A stretch of 64,000 nucleotides of DNA from contig JAIVFJ010000198.1 in NCBI GenBank assembly GCA_025765615.1, positions 46,001-110,000 of the forward strand, given 5' to 3'. Positions 11,270 through 24,245 of the stretch are shown piece by piece (position 1 is the stretch's first letter; every line of letters starts with the position of its first letter). The notes under the pieces were generated by a model. It was not told the origin of the DNA, made no database searches, and was given only the letters and a program-made list of their open reading frames with translations. Both the position numbers and the translations under genes were made by a program. This stretch comes from Zopfochytrium polystomum (taxonomy: Eukaryota; Chytridiomycota; Chytridiomycetes; Chytridiales; Chytridiaceae).

Positions 11270-14200
11270 TCGGCTCAGCCGTTGACGAGCTCGAAGTGCT
11301 CGAAGAAGACGACAACGACGAAGACGAAGACGAGGACGACGTCGGCTCAACCGTTGACGAGCTCGAAGTGCTCGAAGAAGACGAAGACGTCGACGACGAC
11401 AACGACGAAGACGAAGACGACGTCGGCTCAACCGTTGACGAGCTCGAACTGCTCGAAGAAGACGAGGACGACGAAGAAGACAACGATGAGGACGAAGACG
11501 AAGTTGGTTCCGCCGTCGACGACGAACTTGAAGAGGTTTCCGTCGATGATGTGCTCGAAGAGCTGTCCGTCGAGGAGGAACTGGTGGAACTCGTGGAGGT
11601 CGGGGTGTCCGTTGGTGAAGGCGACGACGTCGACGATGGCGAGGACGAGCTTTCAGTCGGCGAGTCTGTTGGAGTCGGTGTTGGGCTTGAGGACGGCGTC
11701 GGCGTCGTCGTTGGCGTTGGTGACACGAGGGAGGGCCAAACAGTCGTCGTCGGGCGTCGCCCCGTCGTCCGCGTCTGCACAGTCAACTCGAACCTGAAGT
11801 CGTTGCAATTATTGGCGTTGTTGCGGACTTCGTAGTATGTGCCGGCGGTGAGTTCCGGTATGGAGTAAGTGCCGCCGTACTTGGTACCCAGATCGTTCTC
11901 GTGAGGCGAGTCGCAAGAAATATATGTCGTTTGGTTCTGAGTCAGCGCGAAGCCATAAGAGTCCTCAATTTGGAGCTGGGAACGAGAAAAAAAAAACAAG
12001 GGTAAGAAGTGGAACGCTTTGAAATCAGCTGATGAAGGAGCGAGATTTTGGATGCTTACTGTGTCAGCGTCGGTCATCCTTGTTGGCGGTCGCGCATATC
12101 CGTCGAAATTGTAAACATAGGGACCAGCTTCGATATTGAACGTCAGACTTTTCAGTTATGTTCATTCATTTTTTAGTGGAAGAGACGGCACTTACGAGAC
12201 ACGCGGAAGACATTCGGCTCTGTACAAACAAAGAAGCATGAGAAAGCTGTGCAAACGCCACAAGAAGTAGTGTAATAACAACGGTGCTCACGTGGGAGAG
12301 TTCCATCTATAACATCCATTATGAACTTTGCTGATGACGTCAAGCAAACTTCGGTGTCGTTCACCATCACAAAGTATCTCTGAGGAGTGCTGGGAAGCCG
12401 ATAGACTGACTGCGGAAGAATTGGAGAGAACTGGGCAACGTCCATTGGAATGCATTGGCCATAGTCATGGAGAGACGAAGCGAACACTAACGAGTAGGAG
12501 GAGCTGTTGAACGTCACCTGGATAACAGGATCAGCAACCGCATCACGACGAAAACCCGAAGGCAGCTCCCACTCACAAAGTTATTGACAGAAAACACGGG
12601 AGGTTGTGGATTGAATCCGAATGGATCGAAGTTGAACCAGACTGCTCCGTCAGATTCTTCAACTGGGGGTTGAACAAGGTGGTGGCATTGGGTAATTACA
12701 TCAGCAAATTTTCGAGAGTACAGGCCAAAGAGTGCGGGGAAAGGGGGGCGATGCACGGTGAAGAGAAATACCTGAGATGATTCTATTCGAAGCAGGCTGA
12801 GGTAGGTCTGGAAGTTTCATGTGAGTAACAAAACTGCTTTCTCCAACACCCTGCACAAAAAAAAATGAAGAATGAAGGGAACGGGGAAGGCTCTGCTCAC
12901 TGGGATCAGGAGGTGCGTCGACAACCCGCAAAGTGAAGTGTGCCCCCTCGAAGCATGCCCCGCGGTCGAAGCTCTGGAAGTAGTAGTTTCCGCCGACTTT
13001 GAAGGAATACGTCCCCGTGGAGTTTGGCTCGAGGGACCAGACGGAGCCGTCTGGGTACACGTGCGGATTTCCGTCGCACTCAAGGCATCGACGATACGAG
13101 TCACACAGGTTGATGCCTTCGTAAGGCATGGTGAACAATACCTGGCGGTAAAACTTTGTAAGCACTGCTGCGTACTTAAGATTCAGCCATCTCTTGGCTT
13201 CACTTACCTGGCTTCCAACGAAAAGTATGTGGTCGCCAGTGTATGGGTCTGTCGGCCATTCCGACAAGGACTCAAAGGAAAAGTAACCATTTGGCAGGCC
13301 TGAAAGAGCGTAAACGCGAGTGGTTAGAGCGCGAGAAGAATCGGTGAAAGCTGGCTGATAGAGTGGACGGAAAAGAGCGAGAACGAACGGGAACAAAAGC
13401 ATCTAAACGACTCACCATTGATGGCAAACGGAACTGGCGAGACCGATGGTGACGGGGTCGACGTTGATGACGTTGCAGTGGGAGTGTCGGTTGGGGTCTC
13501 CGTGGAGGATGACTCTGTTGGTGGTGGGGTCGGCGTCGGAGTCGGTGTTGGGCTTGAGGACGACGTCGGCATCGGCGTTGGTGACACCAAGAAGGGCCAA
13601 ACAGTTGTCGTCGGGCGGTAACCAGTCGTCCGCGTCTGCACGTTGAAAGGGAACTTGAGGTTGCAATCCGGAATGCCAGTACGCACTACGTAGTACGTGC
13701 CGGCACTTAATTCCGGGAGGGAGTAAGTGCCACTGTGCTCAGAACCCAAATCAAGGTTTTCAAGGTCGCAATTGTAGTACACCGCCTCGTTCTGGCTTAG
13801 CGCGAAGCCATTACTAGTTTCGATTTCGATCTACGTGCGGAAGGAAACAAGGATTTAGAAGTGGGCCAAGAACCAAGAGGGAGTCTCAGAAAAGATGGAC
13901 TTTGTGTGCTTACCGTGTCAGCGTCCGTCATGCCTGTTGGCGGTTGTTCATATCCGTCAAAGTCAAAATTGAAGCCTATGCCAACACCTTTGATATTGAA
14001 CGTAAGACTTTCAGCTGTGTTCTTTATTCTCTCAAGGTACTTACCAACCGCATGAAATACGTTCGGCTCTGCAACAACAAGAAGAATGTGAAAAAATTGT
14101 TCAAAAGCAACTACCTGCACCGCAGTAACATTGGTACTCACGGGGGAGAGTTGTATCAATGACATCCATAATGAACTTTGCCGAATGGTTCTTGCAAACT

Positions 14201-15052
14201 TCAGTGTCGTTCACCATCGCAAAGTACCGCTGAGGGGTGCTGGGAAGCTGGTAGACCGACTGCGGAAGAATCGGAGAGAACTGGGCCACGTCCATTGGAA
14301 TGCATTGGCCGTAGTCATGGAGAGACGAAGCGAACACTAAAGAATAGGAGGAGCTGTTGAAAGTGACCTGGATAACAGAATCAGCCAGAGTGCACTACGA
14401 GCAAATCTGCTACACCCCCCCACTCACAAAGTTGTTGACGGTGAACACGGGAAGTTCCGGATTAAATGTAGAGGATGGACCAAAGTTGAACCAGATGTCT
14501 CCTTCGGATTCTTGCACTGCAATTGAACAAGGCGTTGGGGCGACATCGAAACTCGTCAGCAAATTTCAAGAAAAAAACTTGCGGAAAAAAAAAAGTGGAT
14601 GCGGACGGAAAGGGGGGGATACGAGTTGAAGGGTGCGTGTGGATCCCAGCAGTACCTGAGATGAAGCTATTCGTAGCCGGGGCCGGTAGGTCTTGAAAAA
14701 TCGAATTAGAGACCAATGGGATACAACAAAGCAAGGAAGAAACGGGGAGACAGGTTCGATACTCACTCGGATCAGGAGGGGCGTCGACGACCCGCAAAGT
14801 GAAGCGTGCCCCTTCGAAGCACGCCCCGCGATCGAAGCTCTGGAAGTGGTAGTTTCCGCGCTTGTCGAAGGAGAAGGTTCCGGTCGTGTTTGGCTCGAGG
14901 CTCCATGGTCCAGGGTAGACATGAGGGTTTCCATCGCACTGAAGGCACCGACGGTACGTTTCGCACAGGCTGATGCCTTGGTAGGGCATATTGAAGAATA
15001 CCTGGGGCAGAGGGAAAGTAATTTGGAAGCAAGTGCATGTTCAGCGTTGGGT

Positions 15053-15087
<35 letters not shown>

Positions 15088-17625
15088 GTTGTTCGATTTT
15101 CGATTTACCTGGCTTCCAACGGTCAGAATGTGGTCGCCAGTATATGGGTCCGTCGGCCAATCTGACGAGGACATAAAGGAATAGAGACCATCCGGCAGAC
15201 CTGAAAGAGTCGTAAAGCGAGTGTGGTTAGGATGTGAGAAGTCGCGGTGAACATGCAACGCATAGAATATGCGGAAGGGGGACGAATAAAGCAAACAAAT
15301 TTGCCCAGAACCACTCACCATTGATGGCAAACGGAACTGGCGAGTCTGTTGGTGACGGAGTCGACGTTGATGATGTTGCAGTGGGAGTGTCGGTTGGGGT
15401 CTCCGTGGAGGATGACTCTGTTGGTGGTGGAGTCGGCGTGGGCGTTGGTGTTGGGCTGGAGGACGGCGACTCAAGCGTCGGCCACATCCTCTCCTTGAGG
15501 GGATACGACGTGCTCCTCGTCTGCACCGACAGCTGGAATCTGTAGGTGTCGCATGCGTCCCTCGCCGCCGCGTAGTAAGTGCCGGCGCTCAGTTCCGGGT
15601 ATCGGTACGTGCCGGGGTGCGCGGAACCCAGTTTGATGGCCGTGCTTTCGCAGTCGAGGTACGTTGACGGGTTCGTGCTCAGCGCGAAGCCGATGGGCAT
15701 GTCGCTGAAGACGAACTAGAGAGAGAGAGTGTGTGTAAGGGATTTGTAACGAAGGTTGGAAAGCCACAGAATCGACGCTTACGGTGTCGGCGTCTGTAAC
15801 GCCGCTAGGCGGACTGTCGTACGCTTTGTCGAAAATGAAGCCGCTGGGACCGCCTGTTTTATATGAGGCGCAGATGAACCTCTTAGTTTATCGTTTCGCG
15901 GCGTTTTGTCTGCTACTTACTCTGCACCGAGTATTCATTAGGCTCTGAAAATATGGAAGAATTTAAGAAAACTGAACCGACGCAAGAAAAAAAAACTTAT
16001 GCGGAACTCACGAGGTAACGCTGGGTCGATCACGTCCATAATAAACCTTGCATATGATTGCTGGCACACGCTAGTGTCGTTTACCAAAACATAGTATCGC
16101 TGGGGTGTACTCGGAAGCCGGTAAGTCGACTCGGGAAGAATCGGGGAGAATTCGGCCACGTCCAGAGGGATGCATTCGCCAAGATCATGGAGAGAAGAGG
16201 CGAAAAAGAAAGAGTATGATTGACTCTTGAAGGTCACCTAGGATTTCCGTTTGTGAGCAAAGGCGTTGAGGTGGGACCTCGAGCATTTTCTCGTTCTTCT
16301 AGGTCATGAAGGGTGGTTGGGTGGTTGGGAAAAACACTCACCAAGTCGTTGACGTAATACACTGGTGGTTGGTAAGTGTCGCCAAAGTCGAAAAAACGTC
16401 CCGCTGCCGGAACCGGCCACTGAAAATGAACAAATGAGCCGTCGCGTCTATCATGTGGCACTGACGCAGGTAAAGTACCTGAAATGGTCCAATCACGGGA
16501 ACCTGTTTGCGTCAACGCGGCGGGAATGGAAAAATAAGTTTCGTAGGTTGCGTAAAGTGGACAAGAGTCACTCACCCTCCGGAGCTCCGACGACACGCAG
16601 AACGAACCTTGCCCCTTGCGACTCAAGGCAGCTTTCGCGGTCAAAGCTCTGGAAGTAGTAGTTTCCACGATTGTTGAATGTGAAGGTTCCGGTGGAGTTA
16701 CCGTCGAGGGACCAAGTCGTGGAGTTTGGAAATAAGTCCGGGATGCCGGCACACTGCAAGTAGCGCCGGTACGAGTCGCACAGCCCAATGCCGCTGTAGG
16801 AAAGGTTGAAGAAGACCTGCGAGGTTCATTTATTAGTCATTTTGAGGGGCCAGGCGAGAAACACGCAGCCAAAGGCATGCAACGCTTATTACCGATTCTC
16901 CGACGTTCAAGATACGGTCACCCGTGACGGGGTCCGTTGGCCATTCCGGCGAAAAGGCGAAAGAGGTTTGCAGGCCTGTAGTAGAGAAAATGATAGAATA
17001 ATATTAATTAGGTGGTGCGCGTCCGCGAAGGCAAGCAAAAAAAGGCCAACCGACCCTGCACGGTGTACGTTGCCGGGGGCCTCGCAGACGCCTTGCCGCC
17101 AACACCTCGAAGCGCGCCGGTGGCGGCGGCGGCGCGTCCGCCATCAGAGAGCGAGGCGTCTTTCCCCTTGAACCACCCGCCGGCGGCGCCGAGCGACAGC
17201 ACGGCGGCGCCCGAGAAGAAGGCGAGTCCCGCCACGCACATGTAGAGGACGACCCTGCGTCTGGCGGGCCGCGACGACGGCGGCAACGCGAGGCCGGCGT
17301 CGGCGGCGGGCAGGCGGGATTTACCCTTTGCGGCGACAACGCCTGGAGCCAGGCGGTCGACGGCCCATCGTGGGAGGCGAGACGAGTACGGGTCGTGGGC
17401 GGCGGCGGCGGCGGCGGCGACGTTGTGGTGGTGGTGATGGGGTGGGGCTGGTGGAGGGGCGTCCCAAGACAAAGAAGATGGTGGCGCTGAAGGCGATGAG
17501 GGCGAGGAGGGCGCGGATGCCGACGAGGTCGAGACGAGGAGGTCTGAGACGGGGCCTGGGGCGGCGTCGGGGTCGGCGGCGTTGCGAGCCGGAGAGGGCG
17601 GGTTGGTGGGGCGCCGGCGGATCAT
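10701..17625 (-). CDS. 24-exon surface protein made of three tandem modules
   Basis: Exons (minus): 17,625-17,055; 16,975-16,893; 16,816-16,576; 16,478-16,342; 16,237-16,012; 15,944-15,921; 15,853-15,783; 15,715-15,319; 15,200-15,109; 15,001-14,767; 14,691-14,656; 14,516-14,428; 14,367-14,142; 14,068-14,045; 13,987-13,914; 13,830-13,416; 13,299-13,208; 13,141-12,901; 12,807-12,772; 12,662-12,577; 12,517-12,292; 12,219-12,196; 12,127-12,060; 11,975-10,701. All have GT-AG ends and the frame closes at about 1,662 residues. The N-terminus is His/Ala-rich with a TM helix (VVLYMCVAGLAFFSGAAVL). Three modules follow, each with WPTDPxTGD, SYRR-L-CxG, NYYFQSFDR, SLHDxGxCIPxDVAxFSPIL and a Pro/Thr/Ser linker. 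The last exon adds a ~300-residue poly-Ser stalk and a hydrophobic tail of GPI-signal type. Probably a wall or adhesion protein; not recognised. Confidence 0.7.
11020..11530 (-). repeat. coding minisatellite, Ser-rich stalk
   Basis: Four imperfect copies of a ~75-90 bp unit (GACGTCGGCTCAACCGTTGA then GACGAGCTCGAAGTGCTCGA on the plus strand) inside the last exon. On the coding strand it gives SSSSTSSSSTVEPTSSSSS-type repeats. The Asp/Glu-rich frame on the plus strand is its shadow. Confidence 0.8.
11600..13299 (-). repeat. intragenic module 3 of the surface protein
   Basis: Third copy, eight exons. Its last exon continues without a break into the Ser-rich stalk and the C-terminal tail. Protein sequence is close to module 2 (for example the segment around SLHDYGQCIPMDVAQFSPIL is shared). 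Confidence 0.75.
13416..15200 (-). repeat. intragenic module 2 of the surface protein
   Basis: Second copy, eight exons. The 226-nt exon (14,367-14,142), the 24-nt exon and the 92-nt exon have exactly the lengths of their module 3 counterparts. Its introns also look related to those of module 3 (the AG-proximal and donor contexts match). Confidence 0.75.
15319..16975 (-). repeat. intragenic module 1 of the surface protein
   Basis: First copy of the repeated exon block: seven exons from the WPTDP exon to the long exon ending in SPVPFAIN. It is the most diverged copy. One exon here (16,478-16,342) corresponds to two exons in modules 2 and 3. Confidence 0.7.
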
Positions 17626-17734
17626 ATTGGGCGCGAGCGCGCGCGGAGTGAAGCGGGGGGAGCCGGAGGGATGGCCGCGCGGTTGTGGGCAGGGTGGGGG
17701 GTAGTTGAGGCTGATTGTGTGTGCAAGTGTGTGG

Positions 17735-17809
17735 TGTGTGTGTGTGTGTGTGTGTGTTTGAGAGCAGGAGAGAGGCAGAACGCGACAACGCTCAATCAAG
17801 AAAAGCACC

Positions 17810-17846
<37 letters not shown>

Positions 17847-17878
17847 TGGACAGACAGATGGACAGACAGGCAGACAGG

Positions 17879-17909
<31 letters not shown>

Positions 17910-17912
17910 GTC
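17735..17912. repeat. (TG)n and (CAGA)n microsatellites
   Basis: A (TG)n run at 17,736-17,757 and a long (CAGA)n tract with a few interruptions at 17,811-17,912, just upstream of the 24-exon gene. Confidence 0.9.
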
Positions 17913-19189
17913 TTTGTGGCTGGATTCATTTCTTTCATTTCCTCTTTCGGCCAAAATCTCAACCATTAATTAAAAAAAGGATAGGGTGGAGTAGATGTGT
18001 CTTTTTCGCTTCAATTTGACAAAAAAAATTGGAATAGAGACAAGGAGAAAAAAGAAAAAAAAAAAAAAAGAAATGAAAAAGAAAAAGAAGACGGAACAAC
18101 AGGATCGAGTCTCGGACACTCGGTCCGAAAACAAACCAGAAACAAAAACCACAGAGGAAGGGAAGCCTCATTGAAGTGTGTGAGCTTGCAAGTGCTACTG
18201 ATTTGTATGGGTGTGATTGAAATGGGGCCAGAATTGTGGGAGCTGAGCGGTTGCGCATTTTTTTAGTTGCTACTGGTAGGATGTAACATTTGGAATTTTG
18301 CACCAGTAACCCCCCACCACTGCTTCACTCCAAAAGTTAGGGTAAATCAGGTCAAAAAAAAAGGCCGATTTGAACTTAATTTAACAATTCAAATCAAGCT
18401 CGAACCAAATAATGGGTTGGTGTAAATTCAACCATTTGGATCCGATTTGACAGTGATTTTCAATAAGTAAAAAGTCGACAAACAGTCCGATTCAGCGCCA
18501 TCCCAGCACTTCCTTTAAACCATCAAATCAAACATTCAATAACCCTCAGAAATTTGTCATTTGTGTTGTGGAAGCCTGGCGCGTAGCTCCCTAACCCCTG
18601 GCGGAAGATGGGCGTGCGATCCCCAGGGCAAAAGTAGCACCTCATGAGGATGGGATGGAACGGGATGGGACAGCGTGGGGTGTAGGGCTAGGTGCGCGGG
18701 ACGGCTGGATGGCAGGAAGTCGGGGTGACAAGAGTGTGTATTGGTTTCCCCCCCCACGGAGAAAATCAACCAACAAACGACGAAAAAGGCAACGAACCAA
18801 AAAAAAAAAAAGAGAAGAAAAAAAAAGCGGCCATGTGGAGGCAGAGAAAAGCGTTGCGTGGGAGTGGACACAAGACACAGCAGGTAAAAGAAGACACAAA
18901 CTGACAGGTGGGGCCTCCCAAAACAGGAAGCCGCCAGAAAACCCAGACAGAAAGCCCCCCAGAAACCAAGGAAGCGACCCACGCTTCCACAGTGTTCAAA
19001 AAATCGAATCAAATCAAATCAAACTCTGTTTTTGGACCAATTCGTGGTGGACCCTGCCAAAGTTGCTTCAAAGCTGCACCAAATCCTCAGTGCAATCCAT
19101 TCTTGGGTGAGGTTGATGGGATTGCATCACCAACACGAAGAATTCAGAATGCGGTCACACGCAAGTTATTTATTTTGTATGATGTGTTT
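17913..19189. other. intergenic region, nothing recognised
   Basis: A-rich and mixed sequence with no supported gene. Short ORFs are interrupted and compositionally biased by poly-A and poly-T runs (18,040-18,080; 18,800-18,825). Confidence 0.4.
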
Positions 19190-19415
19190 GGCGGAACTGA
19201 ATGATTAGTAGCAAGAGGGTAGCAAGAGGCACAGGACAGATTCTAATTTATTATAACTGTCAGTTATTGTGCTTCATGATGCCCATGGGGAGAACAAGCC
19301 ATCACCTATGCAAGCTTAAGCCTGGACGCTTCCTTGTGCCGTTGACAAATGCTGCAAGAATAAAGTGGAACAGAAACCTGGTGTAAACAGTTTTCCTCCT
19401 CCTTTGCCCAAGCAG
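19190..19415 (+). repeat. diverged solo copy of the 252-bp arm repeat
   Basis: Starts GGCGGAACTGA, continues with TAGCAAGAGGCACAGGAC, ATAACTGTCAGTTATTGTG and GATGCCCATGGG, and ends near AACAGTTTTCCTCCTCCTTT. In order and spacing this matches the arm at 27,752-28,003. The outer end (the GTGCTGGTCACGCTT part) is missing. Confidence 0.7.
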
Positions 19416-19542
19416 AAGCCATCAAAAATTCATAAGAGAGCTTTTTCTCCTCCAGATTCAGGAGAAGGGATCATCAACAAACACAAAAGCAAACGTCTCC
19501 ACCTTCTTCACTCCTTCCACTCCCACACTTGGAGTAGACTGT

Positions 19543-20010
19543 TTACAAGCTGCAAAGGGACAGCTTTCGGTTTTTCTCTTGCGAAAAAGAAATGACCCAT
19601 TTGATTGAATCTGGTGGTGGAACATCCAGCGAATAATCATCCCACCAGCCCAGGAACCAGAAGGTGCGAAAAAAACGAACTAGGTACCCCCGTGGGCGAA
19701 AGGGCGTAATAAGTCCATTTGGTTCTCGAACCGAAATACTAGTCCAGTTGTCACTCTCCTGAACAACTAGACTGGGAGGGGGCGCTTCTGCCTTGCGCTG
19801 CTCGCACACGACAGATGCAAATAGATCTACTGCCTCTACCGGTGCCGAAAATGTAAGGTTGCGTCCATTGACTGTCCCACGGTTTGCGTTGGTACCAGCA
19901 GTGTGCCACAGCAGAGGTGGGAGTCGGGCGAGTGTGGTATTCGCTTGTGCGGTTGAGCCAAGAGCAGAAGCGAGACAGCAACAAGAGGAAGAAGGTACTT
20001 TCACATTCAA
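19543..20010 (-). CDS. unassigned ORF, possible partial gene
   Basis: A 155-codon minus-strand frame of normal composition (segments such as VCEQRKAEAPPPSLVVQESD). No domain is recognised and no clean splice neighbours were found. It overlaps no better frame, but it could equally be chance or a relic. Confidence 0.2.
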   Translation of the reverse strand: MNVKVPSSSCCCLASALGSTAQANTTLARLPPLLWHTAGTNANRGTVNGRNLTFSAPVEAVDLFASVVCEQRKAEAPPPSLVVQESDNWTSISVREPNGLITPFRPRGYLVRFFRTFWFLGWWDDYSLDVPPPDSIKWVISFSQEKNRKLSLCSL

Positions 20011-20227
20011 GGTTGAGCGCTAGCAGTTTAGGCACGATTGTCATTCCTTCTTCCTCCGCGACTCGCTGCAGTCGTTTGAAAGGTCCGACGCTGTCCGCCC
20101 TTTAATTTTTTTAAAGATCGTTTGCCTGAATCTTGCGTATTTGTGCTTAGGTCGTGATTGACTTTGTAGTGATTGGGTGTTTCTGTTTTCCGACAATCTG
20201 TTTTGTCGCTGCGGATAAACTCCTGCT

Positions 20228-20835
<608 letters not shown>

Positions 20836-21095
20836 TGTGATCGAGGGTGGTCAGCAGCCACAGCAGGGCTTGATCCGCCGCGATCTGGGTTGGTCTGGAG
20901 GCCACCGAAGGGCGGGGGGGTGCCACCCTTGTGGACAATGCTGCCGGCCCTTGTGACCACCGCCAACCTTGTCGCGGGGCTTGATTTTTTGTGTCTTCTT
21001 TTGATCTTAATTTTCACCCCCCGTTCGGGCATTGGTCTTTCGCTTAAACCGTCGGTAAATCTCGAGGAGAGAGACAGGGAGCGCCCACTCTGGAG

Positions 21096-21103
21096 TATAT
21101 AAG
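21096..21103 (+). promoter_or_regulatory. TATA box of the beta-glucosidase gene
   Basis: TATATAAG lies 128 bp upstream of the ATG at 21,224, in a region free of other coding signals. Position and sequence fit a core promoter of a regulated gene. Confidence 0.55.
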
Positions 21104-21223
21104 AAGGCAGGCAAGTGGGAAAGTCATTTTCTATTTGCTTCACTTTGTTAAATACAGCCTCCTCCGTAAACAGTGCAATAGGAAACCTCTTACAGTCACA
21201 CGCACACACACAACACATACTCA

Positions 21224-21716
21224 ATGGCGCCGCGCAAATCTGTCGCCCTGCGAGACGTGCTCCTCACGTCCTCCCTCGCCTGCGCCTTCGCCGTCGCCGC
21301 GGCCTCCGATTCCTCGGCCCTACCAAACCAGCCGTTGCTGGATCGGCGCACGGACGACCCGTGGGCGGCGGCAAAGACGCAGGCGGCGGCCGCGGTCGCG
21401 CAACTGACAACCGAGGAAAAGATCCGCGTCATGTCCGGCTCCGGCTTCGGCTCGGGCGCCTGTGTCGGCCAGACGTTCCCCGTCGCGCGCGCCGGCATCC
21501 GCGCGTTTTGCCTCCAGGACGGCCCCACCGGCGTCCGCGTCGCCGACGGCGCAAGCGCCTTCTCGGCATCGATCAACGTCGCCGCGACATTTGACAAGCA
21601 GCTCATGAAGGAGAGGGGCGAGCTCATTGGCGCCGAGTTTGCCGGAAAGGGCGTTGATATTGCGTTGCTGCCGGTGAGTGTGCGAGAGTAAGAGAGAGCG
21701 AGAGAGAGCGAGAGAG

Positions 21717-21771
<55 letters not shown>

Positions 21772-24245
21772 CTGTGTGTGTGTGTGTGTCGAATGGCCGC
21801 ATGTCACGCGAGCGCGGTGGGGCGCGTGACATTTTGTGCGCGGAGAGCTTCTTTGTCTTTGATTTTTTGTCTGTCCAGACTTTGTCTGTCTGTCTGTCTG
21901 TCTCTCTGCCCGTCGCAAATGCCACAGATCTTCGTTTAATTTTTTTTTTCTCTTCGCATAAATCCGACGCGTGCCGCCAAAAACAAACCTGCAGGTTGCG
22001 AGTAAGTCCCCTAAAAAGGCCCCAACAAGCCGCCCCCGCCTCTCTCTCTCTCTCTCTCTCCGTCTCTCTTCTCAGCTGCTAACAACTCACTCCTGCACTC
22101 ATCCTCCTCCTCTTAACAAAACCTCCACCTCTACGCTCGCTCAACTTATTTCTCCCAAAAAAAGACATGGCCCGCGACCCACTCGGCGGCCGCAACTGGG
22201 AGGCCCAAGGCGCCGACCCGTACCTCACCGCACTCAGCGTTGGCTACCAGATCCGCGGCGTCCAGAGCCAAGGCGTCGTCACCACCGTCAAGCACCTCGT
22301 CGGCAACGAACAAGAGTCCTGGCGCCACCACACCAGCTCGGACATCGACGACCGCACACTGCGCGAAATCTACCTGCGCCCATTCCAGTACGCCGTCCAA
22401 AAGGAAAACGCGGCCGCCATCATGCATTCGTACAATATGATCAATAGCACACACACCGGCGAGAACGCGAGGCTGCTGACCGACATTGTCAAGAACGAGT
22501 GGGGCTTTGACGGTAACGAGTCGTTCGGGGAGGGAGTGTGAGAACGAAGAGGGGTTCAGCGTTCGTTATTACTGAGACCAACGCTCACCCTCACGCGCAA
22601 CTTTCAGGTTTCATCGTGTCCGACTGGTCGGCCGTGGTCAACAGCACGCAAGCGGCCAACGCCGGTCTCGACATGCTCATGCCCGGCCGGTCCTGGACCA
22701 CCTTATGCAGCACCTGCTGGGGCCTCAACCTGCTCAACGACGTCCAGGCCGGCAGAGTCCCAGAAGCCAGGATTAACGACGCAGTCACTCGCATCCTGGC
22801 CGCCGCCTACTTTGTTGGTCTGCCCACCGGAAGTAAGAGCGTTCACTTGTCCGCACCCTTCCATTTTTTTATCCGCGAGCCTGCAAAATAACACATCAAC
22901 TGACCCGTCCCCGTTCACGTCCCCATCCCAATTCGCCACTTGTAAAACGCCGCCGTAGACCGAACCGTCAGCCTCACCGACGCAAAGGTGAACGTTCAAG
23001 GAAATCATAGGAAACATATACGCGCCGGTTAGTCGATTCTCTGCCTCTGCCCTTTAGAGAGCTATTATTTAATCAAAGACCTTCGCAACAGCTGGCGCCG
23101 CCTCTACCATCCTCGCCAAAAACATCCGCGGCACGCTCCCGCTTACCTCCGCGACGCGCTCGATCGCCGTCATCGGCTCCGACGCGACCCACGGCACCGC
23201 CTACACCTCGGGCGGCGTCAGCTCCACCGGCAACCTCGCGCAGGGCGGCGGCTCCGGCCCGACCCGCTTCCCGTACCTCATCTCCCCGCTCGCCGCCCTC
23301 TCCGCGCGCGCCGCCGACGGGAACTTTGCCATCAAGCACGCCCTCAACGACTCGGCCCCCGCCGCCGCCGCCTCCGTCGCCGCCCTCTGCGACGTCGCCC
23401 TCGTCTTTGTCAAGTCCTACGCCACCGAAGGCTCCGACCGCGCATCCTACGCCCTCGACGCCGCCGGCGACGCCCTCGTCCTCGCCGTCGCCGCCGCAAA
23501 TAAAAACACCGTCGTCGTCCTCAACGTCCCCGGCCCCACAGACATGTCCGCCTGGGCCGACCACGACAACGTCACGGCAATCCTCTTCGCCCTCTACCCC
23601 GGCCAAGAATCCGGCAACTCCCTCGCTGACGTCCTCTTTGGCGACGTGAACCCCTCCGGAAGGCTCCCCTTCACCGTCGCGCGGAACCCGGCAGACTACG
23701 GCGTCAAAACCGTCACGGAATTCACCTTCCCCAACGGCACCACCGTCTCCGTCGCCACCTACCGCGAAGCAAACTTTGACCTGCTCCCTTATGACCAACA
23801 ACCCAAAGTCCCGTACTCCGAGGGCCTCTTCTTCGACTACCGCCGATTCGACCGCGACAACACCCGCCCGCTCTACCCCTTCGGGCACGGCCTCTCGTAC
23901 ACCTCCTTCGCCTACGCAAACCTCAAAGTCACCGCAGCATCCCGCCACGGCGTCGACGTCTCCGTCGACGTCACAAACGCCGGCGCCCTCCCCGGCCCCG
24001 AGGTCGTCCAGCTCTACCTCGGCTACCCCGCCGCCGCCAACGAACCCGTCAAGCAGCTCAAAGCCTTTGAAAAGGTAAACATCAAACCAGGCGCAACCGC
24101 CTCCGTCTCGCTCCACGTCGACAGCTTCTTCCTCCCCGTCTGGGACGTCGCCAAGCAGGACTGGGTCGTCCCCGCGGGAGAATACACCGTCTACGTCGGA
24201 GCGTCCAGCGGGGACATCCGCGTCACCGCAAAGTTCTCGATCTGA
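21224..24245 (+). CDS. secreted GH3 beta-glucosidase, 6 exons
   Basis: Exons 21,224-21,673; 21,995-22,001; 22,165-22,512; 22,608-22,832; 22,959-22,987; 23,079-24,245. All are GT-AG, with a total of 2,226 nt giving 741 residues, the usual size for glycoside hydrolase family 3. Residues 1-28 form a signal peptide (LLTSSLACAFAVAAASD). The family hallmarks are ordered: LQDGPTGVR, ARDPLGGRNWEAQGADPYL, VKHLVGNEQE, and GFIVSDWSAV, whose Asp is the expected catalytic nucleophile. Then come the C-terminal alpha/beta domain (LVLAVAAANKNTVVVLNVPG region) and a fibronectin-III-like tail from PFGHGLSYTSFAYANLKV. The enzyme should remove terminal beta-glucose from cello-oligosaccharides outside the cell. 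Exon 2 is a 7-nt microexon between TGCAG and GTAAGT; it supplies the exact phase needed to give LLPVANMARDP. Intron 1 carries a (GA)n tract. Confidence 0.9.

Noticed and set aside
10630..11835. Long Asp/Glu-rich plus-strand ORF (401 codons)
   Set aside because: It is the antisense of the Ser-rich stalk of the 24-exon minus-strand gene. The repeats make every frame open.
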